DNA from: Dama dama
Lineage: Eukaryota > Chordata > Mammalia > Artiodactyla > Cervidae
Length of the DNA: 64,000 bases
Direction of reading: 5' to 3'
Assembly: GCF_033118175.1 (NCBI RefSeq)
Contig: NC_083692.1
Span: 86,953,501-87,017,500, forward strand
Below, piece by piece: positions 12,041-24,439 of this stretch. The notes beneath the pieces were generated by a model that saw only the letters and a list, made by a program, of their open reading frames with translations, had not been told where the DNA came from and did no database searches. The stretch's first letter is position 1. Every line of letters starts with the position of its first letter. A program made the position numbers and the translations under genes.

Positions 12041-14174
12041 TTAACATAGAAAACAATTCTAATACAGTTCTCCTCATAAACCACTTGATCTCTCATTTTC
12101 TGAACTGTTTCACTTATACTGAGTACTTTATGACCACAGAAAGCTTCAAATGGTGATTTGCACTACTGTGAAATCATTTAAATGGTCCTAAAACTAGAGG
12201 ATAATAAGACTTCACAAAATACTGAACAAGAATGAGTAAATCTGAGTAAGCGGATCATCAAAGGAGCCACATCCAAAACAATGTACTGATTTCACTGATT
12301 CTTCCCTTAATTAAAATAGTTTTGAAATATGGCTTCAAAACTGCTTTCAGAACCTGAAGATAAATCAAGCAAAAATATCAGATCTCGTTTTCAGTCCCAA
12401 ATGAAACTGTCCACATCTGGTCACTCACTCATCTGTACTACCTGCCAGGCAGAATAACTTCTGGTTTTTTCTAAATATTTAGTTAGTTACTTCATCCTTC
12501 TAAGGATAAAGATCTGTCAACAGGAAAACAGCATACTTGGTAGACTCTAAATGTACAGTTGAGAGAAAAATGCCAAAAACATTTTGAGCACGGGCAACAT
12601 TGATGGAAGATGTTAACAGCCTCCCAAGGGGACAACGTGGAAGGGACAGGCTCTCTCTCAAAGGGATGCCTCAGCTGTTGTGCACTTGCTAAACCGAGCT
12701 AGTATTTTATTTATTTATTTATTTTGGTCACTCTTGGGCATCTAATTGCTGATTCGATCAGAGGCAGAGAACCTGATCCCAGGCCTGGAGAAAGAGACAA
12801 ATCTCTCATCATAAAGAGAATAAGCTAGCACGACATGCTCTGAGAACTCTTACTGAAAATATAGGGGGAGTTCAGTTTAGCACCTGGATCTTAGCCCACC
12901 ACACCTCAGCAGGTCCTCCCTCCCGTCCAGCTGCAGTTTTTAAGATAGCCCACTGTTTGGTGACCAGGCCACGGGAACCCTAAGAGGGAGACTGTTTTCT
13001 CTCCTAATTAGTCTATTTCAGAGCACACTGCTACCTTCTTTTTCTCCCTCACAGCCAACAGCACTCTAACAGCATGACGGAAAGCAACACCTGAATTCGT
13101 CCTGTTCAGTGACCAAGCCAACAGCTCTCACTGGGGTTTTCCCTCCAAAGTAACTGTTCTGGATCCTAGGTACAGGTTCACTCCTGCAGAGTTCCCCAAC
13201 TGGATGTAAATCAGTATCATCAAGTCACACTGAATATTTACACAGCTAGGAGTTGCAACAATCACCACTGGTATTACCTACCAAGAGCTGCCTATCTTAA
13301 GTATAAATGGCACCCAGGGGTCACCTTCAGTAACAAAGAAGGCATATACCTACAGAGGTTACATATATAAAGAACTACACAGAAATCCAGCATTTTCCTT
13401 CCCTCTCTTTCCTTCTTTAAGCCATAGGCTAGAGTCAAACTGGGAGAAAAATGCTGTTCTAATTTTGGAAACAGAGATAGTTTCTACATAGGTTCCAGAA
13501 ACTAATATTTTCAAGGTTAAGTCAAAAAGCTGTCACATAAATGCAGGAAACAAAAAAGAAAAAAAAACAGGTATTGTATAACGGAAAATAATGTTACATA
13601 TCACCACATATGAAAGCACTTTACATTTTTTGTTTTAAAAGCAAGTTAAATTCTCAGTTTGGGTGTAGACTAAAACGATTTGTTCTTGATAAAGTCCTGA
13701 ACTTGGTAAAATTTTCAGCCTGAGCAAAGTAGCTTTATGTAAACCTCATCTCTACACCAGAGCTAGCTGTAGAGATGGTGGCTACAGAGCGACAGATTAT
13801 TTTTGAATCTCAATACACACTAGACCTCAATAAGGGATTGTCCACATGGAATGAAGAGTACTTGGAGTTTAATAAACCAGGTGAAGAATCTTTTTAGAAG
13901 GCACAGATTTCAGAAAAAATTGTTTAAATCACAGTCTCTCTAAATCAGTAACAATAACAACAAAAATAATTCTCTAACCTCTCAAAGCCTGGGCTTGAAC
14001 CTTTAAGGCTACTTAAAACCAAAGATCCTATAATTCTAAAATTCTATGAAATCATTGAAGGATGATTTCAGTTACCATAAATAATCTGATAACTGTGAGG
14101 GCAGTCAGTTATCAAAATCATCTCTTACTTAGCAGCTCCATGGAAAGCAGCTATGAAACACTAAAGGGCCCTCT
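12041..14174. other. Intron 2, nothing recognised
   Basis: Apparently unique intronic DNA with an (ATTT)n run at 12,705-12,725 and an A-run at 13,555-13,568. No exon-like conserved frame or known repeat seen. Confidence 0.4.
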
Positions 14175-14185
14175 GCTGTAAGTGG

Positions 14186-14303
14186 TGGAGAAGGAAATGG
14201 CAACCCACTCCAGTATTCTTGCCTGGAAAATCCCAGGGAAAGAGGAGCCTGTTGGGCTGCTGTCTATGGGGTCGCACAGAGTCGGACATGACTGACGTGA
14301 CTT

Positions 14304-14334
<31 letters not shown>
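14186..14334 (+). mobile_element. Bov-A monomer SINE with long AGC tail
   Basis: One Bov-A unit (AAATGGCAACCCACTCCAGT … GGTCGCACAGAGTCGGACAT) ending in about eleven AGC units. TSD GCTGTAAGTGG (14,175-14,185) and GCTATAAGTGG (14,335-14,345). Confidence 0.88.

Positions 14335-14336
<2 letters not shown>
14303..14336 (+). repeat. (AGC)n microsatellite
   Basis: About eleven uninterrupted AGC units in the tail of a Bov-A SINE. Uninterrupted length makes it a likely length polymorphism. Confidence 0.85.
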
Positions 14337-14739
14337 TATAAGTGGACAGAAAAAACTTAGGCCAAAACACCAGAACAGCTTTGAGGCAAACCTAAAGTGC
14401 TATCTCATAAGGAGACATGGTAACTTGAAAGAGGCATTCTAATAAAGCCTGAGGATAAAATCAGGTTTATATGACACAGTGATTAGTAGTTCTCATGGTT
14501 TAATGAGAGGCTCCATTTTATGTAGGTACTACTTTCCCCTACAGATTGCTCTTTGAAGGACTGTCTGCTTCATTCTTTAATAAATGCAATTAGTAGTTTT
14601 AATGAAGACTCCTTGTTCTTGTCAGAAAGGAGACTAAGTTGAAAAAGGAATTACACTGAGAAGATAAATGATTCTGGCCCAAAAGCAAAATCCAAGCCAT
14701 GATGGCAACCCAAGAGCAAATCATCGGCCTTGAAATATA

Positions 14740-15125
14740 AAATGAGAATACACTTCTCTCTAAAAACAATGAATTCTGAAATAGACATACAAATGGCCAA
14801 TGGGTATACAGAAAGGTGCTCCACATCTCTAATCATCAGGGATATGCAAATCAAAACTGAGATGAGGTATCCCCTCACACTTGTTACACTATCATTAAAA
14901 AGACAAGAGAGAACAAGTGTTGGTGAGAATGCAGAGAAAAGAGAACCCTTGTGTACTGTAAGTAGGAATGTAAACAGAAACAACCACTGTGGAAAATAGT
15001 ATGCGGTTCCTCAAAAAATTAAAATTACAACTAATATATGATCCAGCAATTGTACTGCTGGGTCTGTATCCAAAGGAACTGAAATCAGAAGCTACGGAAA
15101 TATCTATACTCCAGTATTCATTGTA
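14740..15125 (+). mobile_element. L1 ORF2 3' part, left half of an element split by BovB
   Basis: Contains ACATACAAATGGCCAATGGG, ATCATCAGGGATATGCAAAT and ATATGATCCAGCAATTGTAC, hallmark L1 ORF2-end sequence. The element continues in register at 16,922 after the BovB insertion. Mutated beyond coding. Confidence 0.85.
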
Positions 15126-16921
15126 TTTGAGCATTCTTTGGCATTGTCTTTCTTTGGGATTGGAATGAAAACTGACCTTTTCCACTCCTGTGGCCACTGG
15201 TGAGTTTTCCAAATTTGCTGGCATATTGAGTGCAGCACTTTCACAGCATCATCTTTCAGGATTTGAAATAGCTCAACTGGAATTCCATCACCTCCACTAG
15301 CTTTGTTCGTAGTGATGCTTCCTAAGGCCCACTGGACTTCACATTCCAGGATGTCTGGCTCTAGGTGAATGATCACACCATCGTGATTATCTGGGTCATG
15401 AAGATCTTTTTTGTATAGTTCTTCTGTGTATTCTTGCCACCTCTTCTTAACATCTTCTGCTTCTGTTAGGTCCATACCATTTCTGTCCTTTACTGAGCCC
15501 ATGTTTGCATGAAATGTTCCCTTGGTATCTCTAATTTTCTTGAAGAGATCTCTAGTCTTTCCCATTCCATTATTTTCCTCTATTTCTTTGTATTGATCAC
15601 TGAGGAAGGCTTTCTTATCTCTCCTTGCTATTCTTTGGAACTCTGCATTCAAATGGGTATATCTTTCCTTTTCTCCTTTGCTTTTGGCTTCTCTTCTTTT
15701 CACAGCAATTTGTAAGGCCTCCTCAGACAGCCATTTTGCCTTTTCGCATTGCTTTTTCTTGGGTTTTAGAAAAGGAGGAGGAACCAGAGATCAAATTGCC
15801 AACATCTGCTGGATCATCAAAAAAGCAAGAGAGTTCCAGAAAAACATCTATTTCTGCTTTATTGACTATGCCAAGGCCTTTGACTGTGAGATCACAATAG
15901 ACTGTAGAAAATTCTGAAAGAGATGGGAATACCAGACTACCTGACCTGCCTCTTGAGAAACCTGTATGCAGGTCAGGAAGCAAGTTAGAACTGGATATGG
16001 AACAACAGACTGGTTCCAAATAGGGAAAGGAGTATGTCAAGGCTGTATATTGTCACCCTGCTTATTTAAGTTATATGCAGAGTACATCATGAGAAACACT
16101 GGGCTGGATGAAGCACAAGCTGGAATCAAGACTGCCAGGAGAAATACCAATAACCTCAGATATGCAGATGATACCACCCTTATGGCAGAAAGTGAAAAGC
16201 TAAAGAGCCTCTTGATGAAAGTGAAAGAGGAGAGTGAAAAAGTTGGCTTAAAGCTCAACATTTAGAAAACTAAGATCATGGCATCTGGTCCCATCACTTC
16301 ATGGCAAACAGATGAGGAAACAGTGGAAATAGTGGCTGCCTTTATTTTTCTGGGCTCCAAAATCACTGCAGATGGCGACTGCAGCCATGAAATTAAAAGA
16401 CACTTACTCCTTGGAAGGAAAGTTATGCTCAACCTAGACAGCATATTAAAAAGCAGAGACATTACTTTGCCAACAAAGTTCCATCTAGTCAAGGCTATGG
16501 TTTTTCCAGTAGTCATGTATGGATGTGACAGCTGGACTATAAAGTTGAGCACTGAAGAATTGATACTTTTGAACTGTGGTGTTGGAGAAGACTCTCGCAA
16601 GTCCCTTGGACTGCAAGGAGATCCAACCAGTCCATCCTAAAGGAGAACATACTGAGTGTTCATTGGAAAGACTGATGTTGAAGCTGAAACTCCAATACTT
16701 TGGCCACTGGCTACGAAGAGGTGACTCATTTGAAAAGACCTTGATCCTGGGAAAGATTGAAGGCGAAGAGAAGGGGATGACAGAGGATGGATGGCATCAC
16801 CGACTCGATGGACATGAGTTTGGGTGAACTCCGGGAGTTGGTGATGGACAGGGAGGCCTGGAGTGCTGCGGTTCATGGTTTTGCAAAGAGTCAGACACGA
16901 CTGAATTGAACTGAACTGAAC
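15126..16921. mobile_element. BovB (RTE) LINE with 5' inversion (twin priming)
   Basis: One insertion bounded by TSD TCATTGTA (15,118-15,125 and 16,922-16,929) inside an L1. The left part (15,126 to about 15,767) lies on the minus strand and encodes the stretch leading into the reverse transcriptase (ITTNKASGGDGIPVELFQIL, IPIPKK). The right part (about 15,768-16,921) lies on the plus strand and encodes the rest of the RT (KGVCQGCILSPCLF, the catalytic box RYADDTTLMAES) to the 3' end. The part of BovB between the two halves is missing. Inverted 5' half, small internal loss and one TSD pair are what twin priming produces. The frames are broken, so the copy is dead. Confidence 0.9.
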
Positions 16922-17512
16922 TCATTGTACTATTACTCACAATAGCCAAGATATGTAAACAACTCAAGTATCCATCAATGGATGGATGGATAAAGAAGAT
17001 GTGTACACACACACACATACACAAATACAAACACATGAATATTACTCAGCCATGAAAAAGATGGGCGTCCTTCCATTTCTGACCACATGGATGAACCCTG
17101 AGGGCATTATGCTAAGTGAAATAAGTTAGAGAAAGACAAATACTGTATGATATCACTTATATGTGGAATCTAAACAACTGAAATTCAGGGCTACCAGGGG
17201 TTGTAGAGTGGGGAAACAGGGAGATACTTGTCAAAGGGTAAATACTTATTATAATATTAACAGAGTGTGAGGATCCAATGTACAGTATGGTGATTATTGC
17301 TAATAATACTGTATTACATACTTGAACACTGCTAACTGATCTTAAATGTTCTTACCACAAAAAAGAAACACTAATTATGTATCAGGATGAACATGTAAGC
17401 TAACACTACAGTGGTAATCATTTTGCACTATATAATGATCAAATCAACATGTTATACACCCTAAACTTTCACAACGTTATATGTCAATTACATCTCAATA
17501 AAGCTGGAAAAA
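16922..17512 (+). mobile_element. L1 3' end, right half of the split element
   Basis: Continues the L1 at 14,740-15,125: ACTCACAATAGCCAAGATAT, GAGGGCATTATGCTAAGTGA, ATATCACTTATATGTGGAAT, ending CATCTCAATAAAGCTGG and an A-rich tail. Contains a short (CA)n at 17,005-17,020. Confidence 0.85.
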
Positions 17513-18790
17513 AATTTTTTAAGTAGACAATGAATTGAGAGAAAGGAGAAGTTAATAAAGGATAAGAAAGCAGAACTACATACCAAGCAATTTAGTATGA
17601 GAATAACTTAAAATACTTTTCTGAATAAAAAGTAGGATATACATAGTCAGCCCATCTATCAAAGAATCTGGCTGGGCCTATCAAACTGGATTAGCTATAA
17701 AAAGTACACTAGCTGGAACCATAAATCATAAAAAACTTACTAAAATGGCAGAAAGAGTTTCAAAGGTATAAATACATTGAAGAACACCAGGAAGCCAATG
17801 CACTACGTAAAGAGAAGTAAAAAAAATAATTTGAACTCTTTTTGTCTTACACATGGAGGTTCTTTGCCATCTAACCAAAAAAGCATTACTAGATATGACC
17901 AAGAAGCGGGGAGGGGAAGTGCTCTGATACACTGGTTCACAATGAGAATTCCAGCCTTCTCTAGTTGCCTGGAGCATAGTAATATGATTTTCCAGCACAT
18001 TAGGGAAGCAAAAGTAGAACCAGAAAGTCTATGTACTGGCTGGATTCTGTTAATGTCACTTAAAATGGAGGAAAAAAATCCTAGCAAGATACCAAATAGA
18101 GTGCAGCAGATGGTAAACAAATATTATGAAGCAATCTTCACAAAATCTGCAGTATGTCACAAATACACAAAATGGCAGAGTTTGGGAAAAGAGAATCATA
18201 ACAGGCCATATGTTGGCAGCGATTTCCTTCGAAGCAACATGCAATCCAAGAGAGAAACCAAGAGGAGGAACATAAAGGCCCAATAGAGGAGAGGCAGCCT
18301 CAGGTGAGGGGCGGTCAGAATGGCAAGCAGAGTTCCCACTGAGCAAACAGCAGACAAACAGCAGACTCTGGGGCGTTCTCAGGCACACCACACCCACTGC
18401 AGTGGCAGGGCTCAAGTCAGCTTTCGAGAGAAATAATTTAGCTCCTGCCAAGAGCCACTGAAAGTTAAGACAACACTGTAGTTTATTTGTCATGTGTCAT
18501 AGTGCTTCAGTGCCAGGTAAGAAGGATCAGTTAGAACTACAGCAAAGGCAGTTTTCGAAGGCAAGAGAAAAGAAATGAAAACAGAGTTGCAGAGGTTAAA
18601 AAAGACATCAACAGGAAATTATCAGAAGACCTGTCAAGTTTAGAACCCTTCACAGGGTCTAAGATCTGGTCAGGACTGGAGGCCATAGCTTCTAAGGCTA
18701 AATCTTCATATCCATGAGTTTTAGTTTAGCTCCATGCCTCCCACCTCCTGAATCCTTCTTCTTTGCTTCCTGTTTCTTTCCAAAAAAATA
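17513..18790. other. Intron 2, unrecognised; long chance ORFs
   Basis: No known repeat seen. Contains a 169-codon plus-strand open frame (17,777-18,286) and a 145-codon minus-strand one (18,056-18,493) that overlap. Neither shows a recognisable domain, and the compositions look random. Confidence 0.35.
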
Positions 18791-19400
18791 TGTAAGTGCC
18801 CACTATGTCAAAGGTAATGTTCTGGACATTGGGGATAACAACAGTGGAAAAAGGAAAACCCCTGCCCTCACAAAGGTTACATACACCCTACTTGAGAAAG
18901 ACTTGAAAGGGATGAGGGGATGAATCACACAGATATCTGGGAAAAGAATGTTTGAGGCAGAGAGGCAGAAGAATAACTGACATGCCTGAGAGACTGAAAG
19001 AAAGCCAGAGTAGCTGGAACAGACTGAGAATAAGATGAAGGAGAGAGAGACCAGTTCACAGGAGTAATGATGGAGTAGAGCTGGGGGCAGATGAGAAAGG
19101 GCAGGGCCTTGCAGGACTTGGCTTTCACTCCTGAGTGAGACAGAAACCCTGGAGGGTCTTAAGTGCAGTGATCTCACTTAACTTCTAGAAGGATCACTTT
19201 GGCTGCAGTCTGAGGAAGAGGCTACGTGGAGGCAAAGCAGAAACAGGAGACAAGTCAGGGGACCACAGTCCTAGTCCACGTAAGAGGTGATGGTGGCCTA
19301 AACCAGGTTGAGATTTTGAGCAGTCATTACATGCTGGATATATTTTAAAGGCAGAGTCACCAGGATTTGCTGATGGATGAGAGACAGAAGGCATGTCCTT
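18791..19400 (-). mobile_element. L2 LINE fragment, reversed
   Basis: Antisense L2: ACATTGGGGATAACAACAGT, CAGGGCCTTGCAGGACTTGG, AGGATCACTTTGGCTGCAGT and GGATTTGCTGATGGATGAGA in the expected order. Confidence 0.65.
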
Positions 19401-19404
19401 ACTA

Positions 19405-19506
19405 CTTCATTCCCTCAACCATTCACACATTCCAAAAGCACAAACTGAGTTTACCATGTGCCAGGTGCTACGCTGGGTTTCTAGTGATTCAAAAGTGAGT
19501 GGTACT
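19405..19506 (-). mobile_element. L2 3' end, reversed
   Basis: CATTCCCTCAACCATTCACA and CCATGTGCCAGGTGCTACGC match the reversed L2 3' terminus. A CHR-type SINE interrupts it, and CTGCCCTTAAGGAACTAG beyond the SINE (about 19,654) probably continues it. Confidence 0.5.
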
Positions 19507-19628
19507 GGGACTCCCCTGGTGGTCCAATGATTAATACTCTGTGCTTCCACTCTAGGGGACACGAGTTCAATTCCTGGATGGGGAACTAAGGTCCTGGCAA
19601 GCCATGGGGTGCAGCCAAAAAAAAAACC
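19507..19628 (+). mobile_element. CHR-type tRNA-Glu SINE (short form)
   Basis: ACTCCCCTGGTGGTCCAATG head, GAGTTCAATTCCTGGATGGG box B region and A-rich tail. Confidence 0.75.
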
Positions 19629-20024
19629 CTCAACACGAGCATCACTATTTACTGCCCTTAAGGAACTAGCCTGGTGGTGCTTGGGTAAAGGACTTAGACT
19701 TCTAAATTCTCATGTAAAACAGCCAGACTACAAATACTTACTACTACTAATAACTAATAAGACTACCAATACCTACTACTACCACTAACAACTACTCTCA
19801 TAAGACTAAAAACGTTTTGGACTTTCTGCATCAGAGATATTTCAAAATAAAATTTCAATAAATTAAAGCTCCCTTTATACCATCTCAAATTCTAAGAATA
19901 CACAATTAGCTCTTACATGTTAATATTTTTTTCCACCAGCAATGGGGACCATTTAAAAAATTTATTAGATATTTTGACAGGTCATTAAAAGGTATCTCCA
20001 GGCCACAACCAGGATGGCCTTTTC

Positions 20025-20504
20025 CCCTGTGTTTCTTTTTCTTTTTTAAATTGGAGTGTAGTCAATTTACAATGTTGTGTTAGTTACAGGTATACAACAA
20101 AGTGATCAGTTGCACATATATACATATCTACCCTTTTTTAGATTCTTTTCCCATACAGGCCACTGCAGAGTATTGAGTAGAGTGCTCTGTGCTGTAAGCA
20201 GGTTCTTATTAGCTAGTTACCTATTCTATAGATAGTAGTGTGTATATGTCAACCTCAGTCTTCCAGTTTATCCCTCTCGCCACCCGCCTTTGCCCCTGAT
20301 AACCACAAATTGGTTTTCTACATCTGTGACTCTACTTCTGTTTTGTAAATAAGCTCATTTGTATCCCCCTTTTTTAGATGCCACATGTAAGTGATATTAT
20401 ATATTTGTCTTTCTGCGTCTGACTTACTTCATTCAGTATGACAATCTCTACGTCCATCCATGTTGCTACAAATGGCATAATTTTGCTCCTTTTTATGGCT
20501 AAGT
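20025..20504 (-). mobile_element. L1 3' part, reversed, interrupted by Bov-tA
   Basis: After a T-rich start: TTACAATGTTGTGTTAGTTA, CATTCAGTATGACAATCTCT, and GGCTAAGTAATATTCCA at the end, all L1 antisense. A few more L1 bases follow the SINE at 20,743. Confidence 0.8.
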
Positions 20505-20517
20505 AATATTCCACTGT

Positions 20518-20729
20518 GGGCTTCCCAGGTTGCTCAGTGGTAAACAATCTGCCTGCCAATGCAAGAGAAGTGAGTTTGATCCAAGGGTCAGGAAGAATCC
20601 CCTGGAGAAGGAAAGGGCAACCCACTCCAGTCTTCTTGCCTGGGAAATCCAGAATAGAGGAGTCTGGCAGGCTATAGTCCATTGGGTTGCAAGAGTTGGA
20701 CACAACTTAGTGACTCAAAAAAGACAACA
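20518..20729 (+). mobile_element. Bov-tA SINE
   Basis: tRNA-Glu-like head (TTGCTCAGTGGTAAACAATC), then a Bov-A unit (CAACCCACTCCAGTCTTCTT … GAGTTGGACACAACTTAG). TSD AATATTCCACTGT (20,505-20,517) and AATATTCCATTGT (20,730-20,742). Inserted into an L1. Confidence 0.88.
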
Positions 20730-20775
20730 AATATTCCATTGTATATAACTTACATGTTAATTTTTAGACTCAGTG

Positions 20776-21539
20776 TATGTCTAATGTGAATTGCAATTTT
20801 TCATTAACCTACCCACTTTTACTTACAGGCAAACAGTTAGCTTTTAGATACGGTACAGTGTAAGAAAATAATGCTTCATTTTCCCCAGAAATTCATAAAA
20901 CATCTGAAAAGGATTCTATTCAATGAAGAGTGAGTATAAAATGGTCACAGTTAAAGAAAAACAAAATAAAGATTTATCCTAAAGTCATATTTTCCAAACC
21001 AAAACTCAGACACATGGCTTAACCAGTGTGAAGATACCGATATGAGGGCTATAGATCGGAATATATGACGTCAGAGTATCCCAGAAAAGTGGTACCTTAT
21101 GGTATTTATAGGTATAAGTCAGCATTTGTCTACATAGACTTAAAATGCATCTATCAAGTCAACAGTAAGATCTTTACTGTCCAGCAACACCAGCCCAACC
21201 GTAATTTTATACTAGTAACTTGTCTAGAGAAAATCCAGGGAGAGGAACACATGTAACTAATATGCACAGGAAGCTCATTAGCGGGCACAATTGACTTTTC
21301 TCACCTCATGTGTTGGTGTACTCATTAATCTGTTAACGAAAATGTGAAAATCAGCAGGGATCTTTGGACCTGTATAAATGTCAAGCTCCTATAGCATACA
21401 TAGCCCCACACATGCAAACATACAAGATGTTTGATGGTTATGGAATTTAGCTTCATCTCAGAAGTGTTCTCATCCCTGGGGAAAGACAAATTATTCAATA
21501 ACCAGCATGGAATCAACTATCTGTCTTCTTGAAAAACAA
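20776..21539. other. Intron 2, nothing recognised
   Basis: AT-rich DNA without a clear repeat or exon. Small open frames at 21,065-21,256 and 21,325-21,516 look random. Confidence 0.35.
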
Positions 21540-22690
21540 AGTTGGATCACCGCCTGACTCCTCCTTGGACCAAAATAAACTGGAGATGGTACAAAAATTT
21601 TTTAAAAAATCCTCTGCCTTTGTAATAAAATACATGTTGTTTTATTAAAGAAAAAGAATCCACATGAATACACATACAAACATACATATTTACATACATA
21701 CCTAAAAGTGTGTATTTAACCCCATTAAAGTAGAAAGAAAAAAGAATCTGAATTAATGTTTCTCCAATATCTTGGAATGTAGAAGACCTTTCGAAACATG
21801 ACATAAATCCAAAGGTCACAAAATATGACAAACCAGACCACACAAAAATTTTAAACTTCTCCTTGGGAAAAAAAAAGAGAGAGAAAAAAAAAGACCAAAA
21901 CAAGCTGAAATGAAAGCAATAAACTAACAAAAATATAACATCTAAGACAAAGGACCGATTTTCTTAATATTGGAAAGCGTTTCAGTCAACTAGAAAAACA
22001 CAAATAACCTAAATAGAAAAATGGTCAAAGGTGATAAATAGTTCACAGAAAGTAAATACAAATGATCAAAATATAAATGAAAAGATGCTCAAGCTCACTT
22101 ATAATTGAAGAAATATAAAATAAAATTATAATATAATAATCTTTTTCACATATCAAATTGACATCAACTAAAAAGTTGACTTGGTGAGGGTAGAGAGAAA
22201 TGGGCATTCTTGAACACTGCTGGTGGGAGTGCAAATTGGCTCCACCTTCTAAAGAACAACATGGAAATAGGTATTAAAACATACAATATGGTACTCTTTG
22301 TTTCAGTAGTTCCAAATCTATTTCTACATTGTGGAAAGTCGTAAGAGACAATGTTGTTGTTGACTGCAGCATTTTTTTTTCTAATGCTACTAAAAAAACT
22401 GATAATGTCTTAAACTTAAAACTGGTCCACCAACAGGTTAAATAAATTAAGTCATAGCCATAAAAGTATCCAAAAGAATGAAGTTGATTTGTATATACTT
22501 ACATTAGAAAGAGACCCAATATATACTATTAAGTAATGGCAGGGGCAACTAGCTGCAATATTGTATATATTGTATATGAGGAAATATCTGGAAGGATACA
22601 GAAGAAACTGTTAACTAGGGAATTGGGGATGCGGACTTTTTGCTTTATTTTGATACTGACTGAAATTTTTTTAAGATCATCTTCTTAACT
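21540..22690 (+). mobile_element. Old L1 ORF2 3' fragment
   Basis: AGTTGGATCACCGCC at the start, then sequence like TGATCAAAATATAAATGAAA and GAACACTGCTGGTGGGAGTG, typical of the L1 ORF2 end. Strongly diverged; a tandem CATA-rich stretch lies at 21,668-21,700. Confidence 0.55.
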
Positions 22691-23124
22691 TAAAAAAACA
22701 AAAAACTAGACACTATATACTGAAAAGTAGTACTCTCACCTAAAAGTGGTAAAAAGAAAAAGAGGTTTGAGGCCATGAGTCCAAAGGTAAGTCTGGCATG
22801 AATGGGACTCCTTCCCCTAAGTCACCCCTAAATCCCCTTGGAAACACTATCCCCAGGAATAGAAATCAGAAAGAATATAGCCACTTACAGACCCTCTGCC
22901 CTCTCAGGACAAGTGTGGGAATTTGATTTTGGATCCTGAATTGTCCACCACCAACCAATTATATCCCACGGCTGAATAACTGTACAAATAATCCAAAAAA
23001 AAAAACAGCAAATTTTTTTACTTAACTTTAGGTTACATGCATTTTACAATTCTCTTTTGAACATGGACATATATAACATTCCACCTTATTTAACAAGGGT
23101 GTTTCTGCAACGTACAAAGTATAC

Positions 23125-23287
23125 TTGTTCTCTCAGTATGCACACGGCATTAGTTCCGGAACCACATCCCTCCCGCTCCACCACGAACAGGATACCAAAA
23201 TCCGTGGACCATCAAGTCTCTTATATAAAATGGTGTCACACAATTGGCAGATGCGGAACCTGCGGATATACAGGGCCCACTGTACTA
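23125..23287. mobile_element. Tigger/MER2-like DNA transposon end
   Basis: ATGCGGAACCTGCGGATA followed by the terminal-repeat-like TACAGGGCCCACTGTA resembles the right end of a TcMar-Tigger element with a TA target. Family assignment is by memory of the terminus only. Confidence 0.45.
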
Positions 23288-23645
23288 AGAAGAGAGCCAG
23301 AGTGAAATCAAACGTGGCCCCTGTCACCAAGCCATCAAGATCTAGGGGGGATGGGACACAGGCACACAGCCAACTGGAGGGCAGGCCCGAGAGGTCACCT
23401 GCTCCAGGGAAGTGCCCAGAGAGATGCTCCACACCTGTGGGGCTGGGGGGTTCCACCAGCAAGATGGCACTTCTCAGAACTGAACTTTCAGTAAGAGAAC
23501 CTTAACCCTTCTCCTCTTTCCACTTACTCTTTTTCTCTACATTTACGTAGAACCAGTAAATTTGACACTGTCCTTTCTCTCGTCACTTAATTGTATCACT
23601 AAATATAATACCACCTCTTCTGTATAGGTTACTGTTGGGTATACC
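23288..23645. other. Intron 2, nothing recognised
   Basis: A moderately GC-rich patch (23,330-23,470) carries open frames on both strands (about 23,125-23,505), but no known domain or repeat is visible. Confidence 0.3.
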
Positions 23646-23650
23646 TTGCA

Positions 23651-23868
23651 GGACTTCCCTGGTGGCTCAGTTGGTAAAGAATCCACCTGCAGTGCAGGAG
23701 ACCTACGTTTGATCCCTGTGTCAGGAAGATCCCCTGGAGAAGGAACTGGCAACCCATTCCAGTATTCTTGCCTGGGAAATCCCATGGACAAAGGAGCCTG
23801 ACAGGCCACAGCCCATGGGATCCCAAAGAGTTGGACATGACTTAGTAACTAAACCACCGCACTTAGCA
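23651..23868 (+). mobile_element. Bov-tA SINE
   Basis: GACTTCCCTGGTGGCTCAGT head, GGAGAAGGAACTGGCAACCC and GAGTTGGACATGACTTAGTA. Complete tRNA-derived head plus Bov-A body. Confidence 0.85.
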
Positions 23869-24439
23869 GCCTTAACTATATTACCATAAATATCTTAAAG
23901 TTTTATTTATTCAAGATTTGTTCCATCATACCATAAACTACTGAAAGAGCTCAAATATTTCAGCAAATTAGCATATAAACTACATCCTTCCAAATATCAA
24001 TATTTTTTGCACATAGATTTCATTCATTAGTATGGATCTTTGGTACAGAAAATAAGGTCACCCCATAACACTCACGAAAGAAGCCCGCGTAGGATTTTAA
24101 GTCTATAATGGAAAGTCCACAACAATCTGAACACAATAAAACAAAGAACTATCATTACTTTATCTCTCTGTACGTTTGTTCTTATTCTTGCCACCTAAAA
24201 CTGGTCCAGAAGCTGATGGGTATAGAGCCACTGCCCTTGTTGTGGGGGGTAAAAAGTAAAGATCTCTAAGAAGTTAAACCTAGAAGTTTAAACATTTCTT
24301 CTGTTAGTGTTAAGTATACTTTTCAGTGTTAAATATATTACCATAAATATTTCTTTGATAAAAGTTTCACTTATTCAAGAGTTGTTCCATCACACCCATA
24401 AACCACATCTAACACCCTTCACAGGCTTTCAACGTACTT
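23869..24439. other. Intron 2, nothing recognised
   Basis: AT-rich sequence. Two partly similar segments, ATTACCATAAATAT…TTTATTTATTCAAGA (23,880-23,920) and ATTACCATAAATAT…CACTTATTCAAGA (24,338-24,380), suggest an old local duplication. Confidence 0.35.

Noticed and set aside
15104..16640. Several frames of 99-199 codons as possible genes
   Set aside because: All belong to the inverted BovB insertion.
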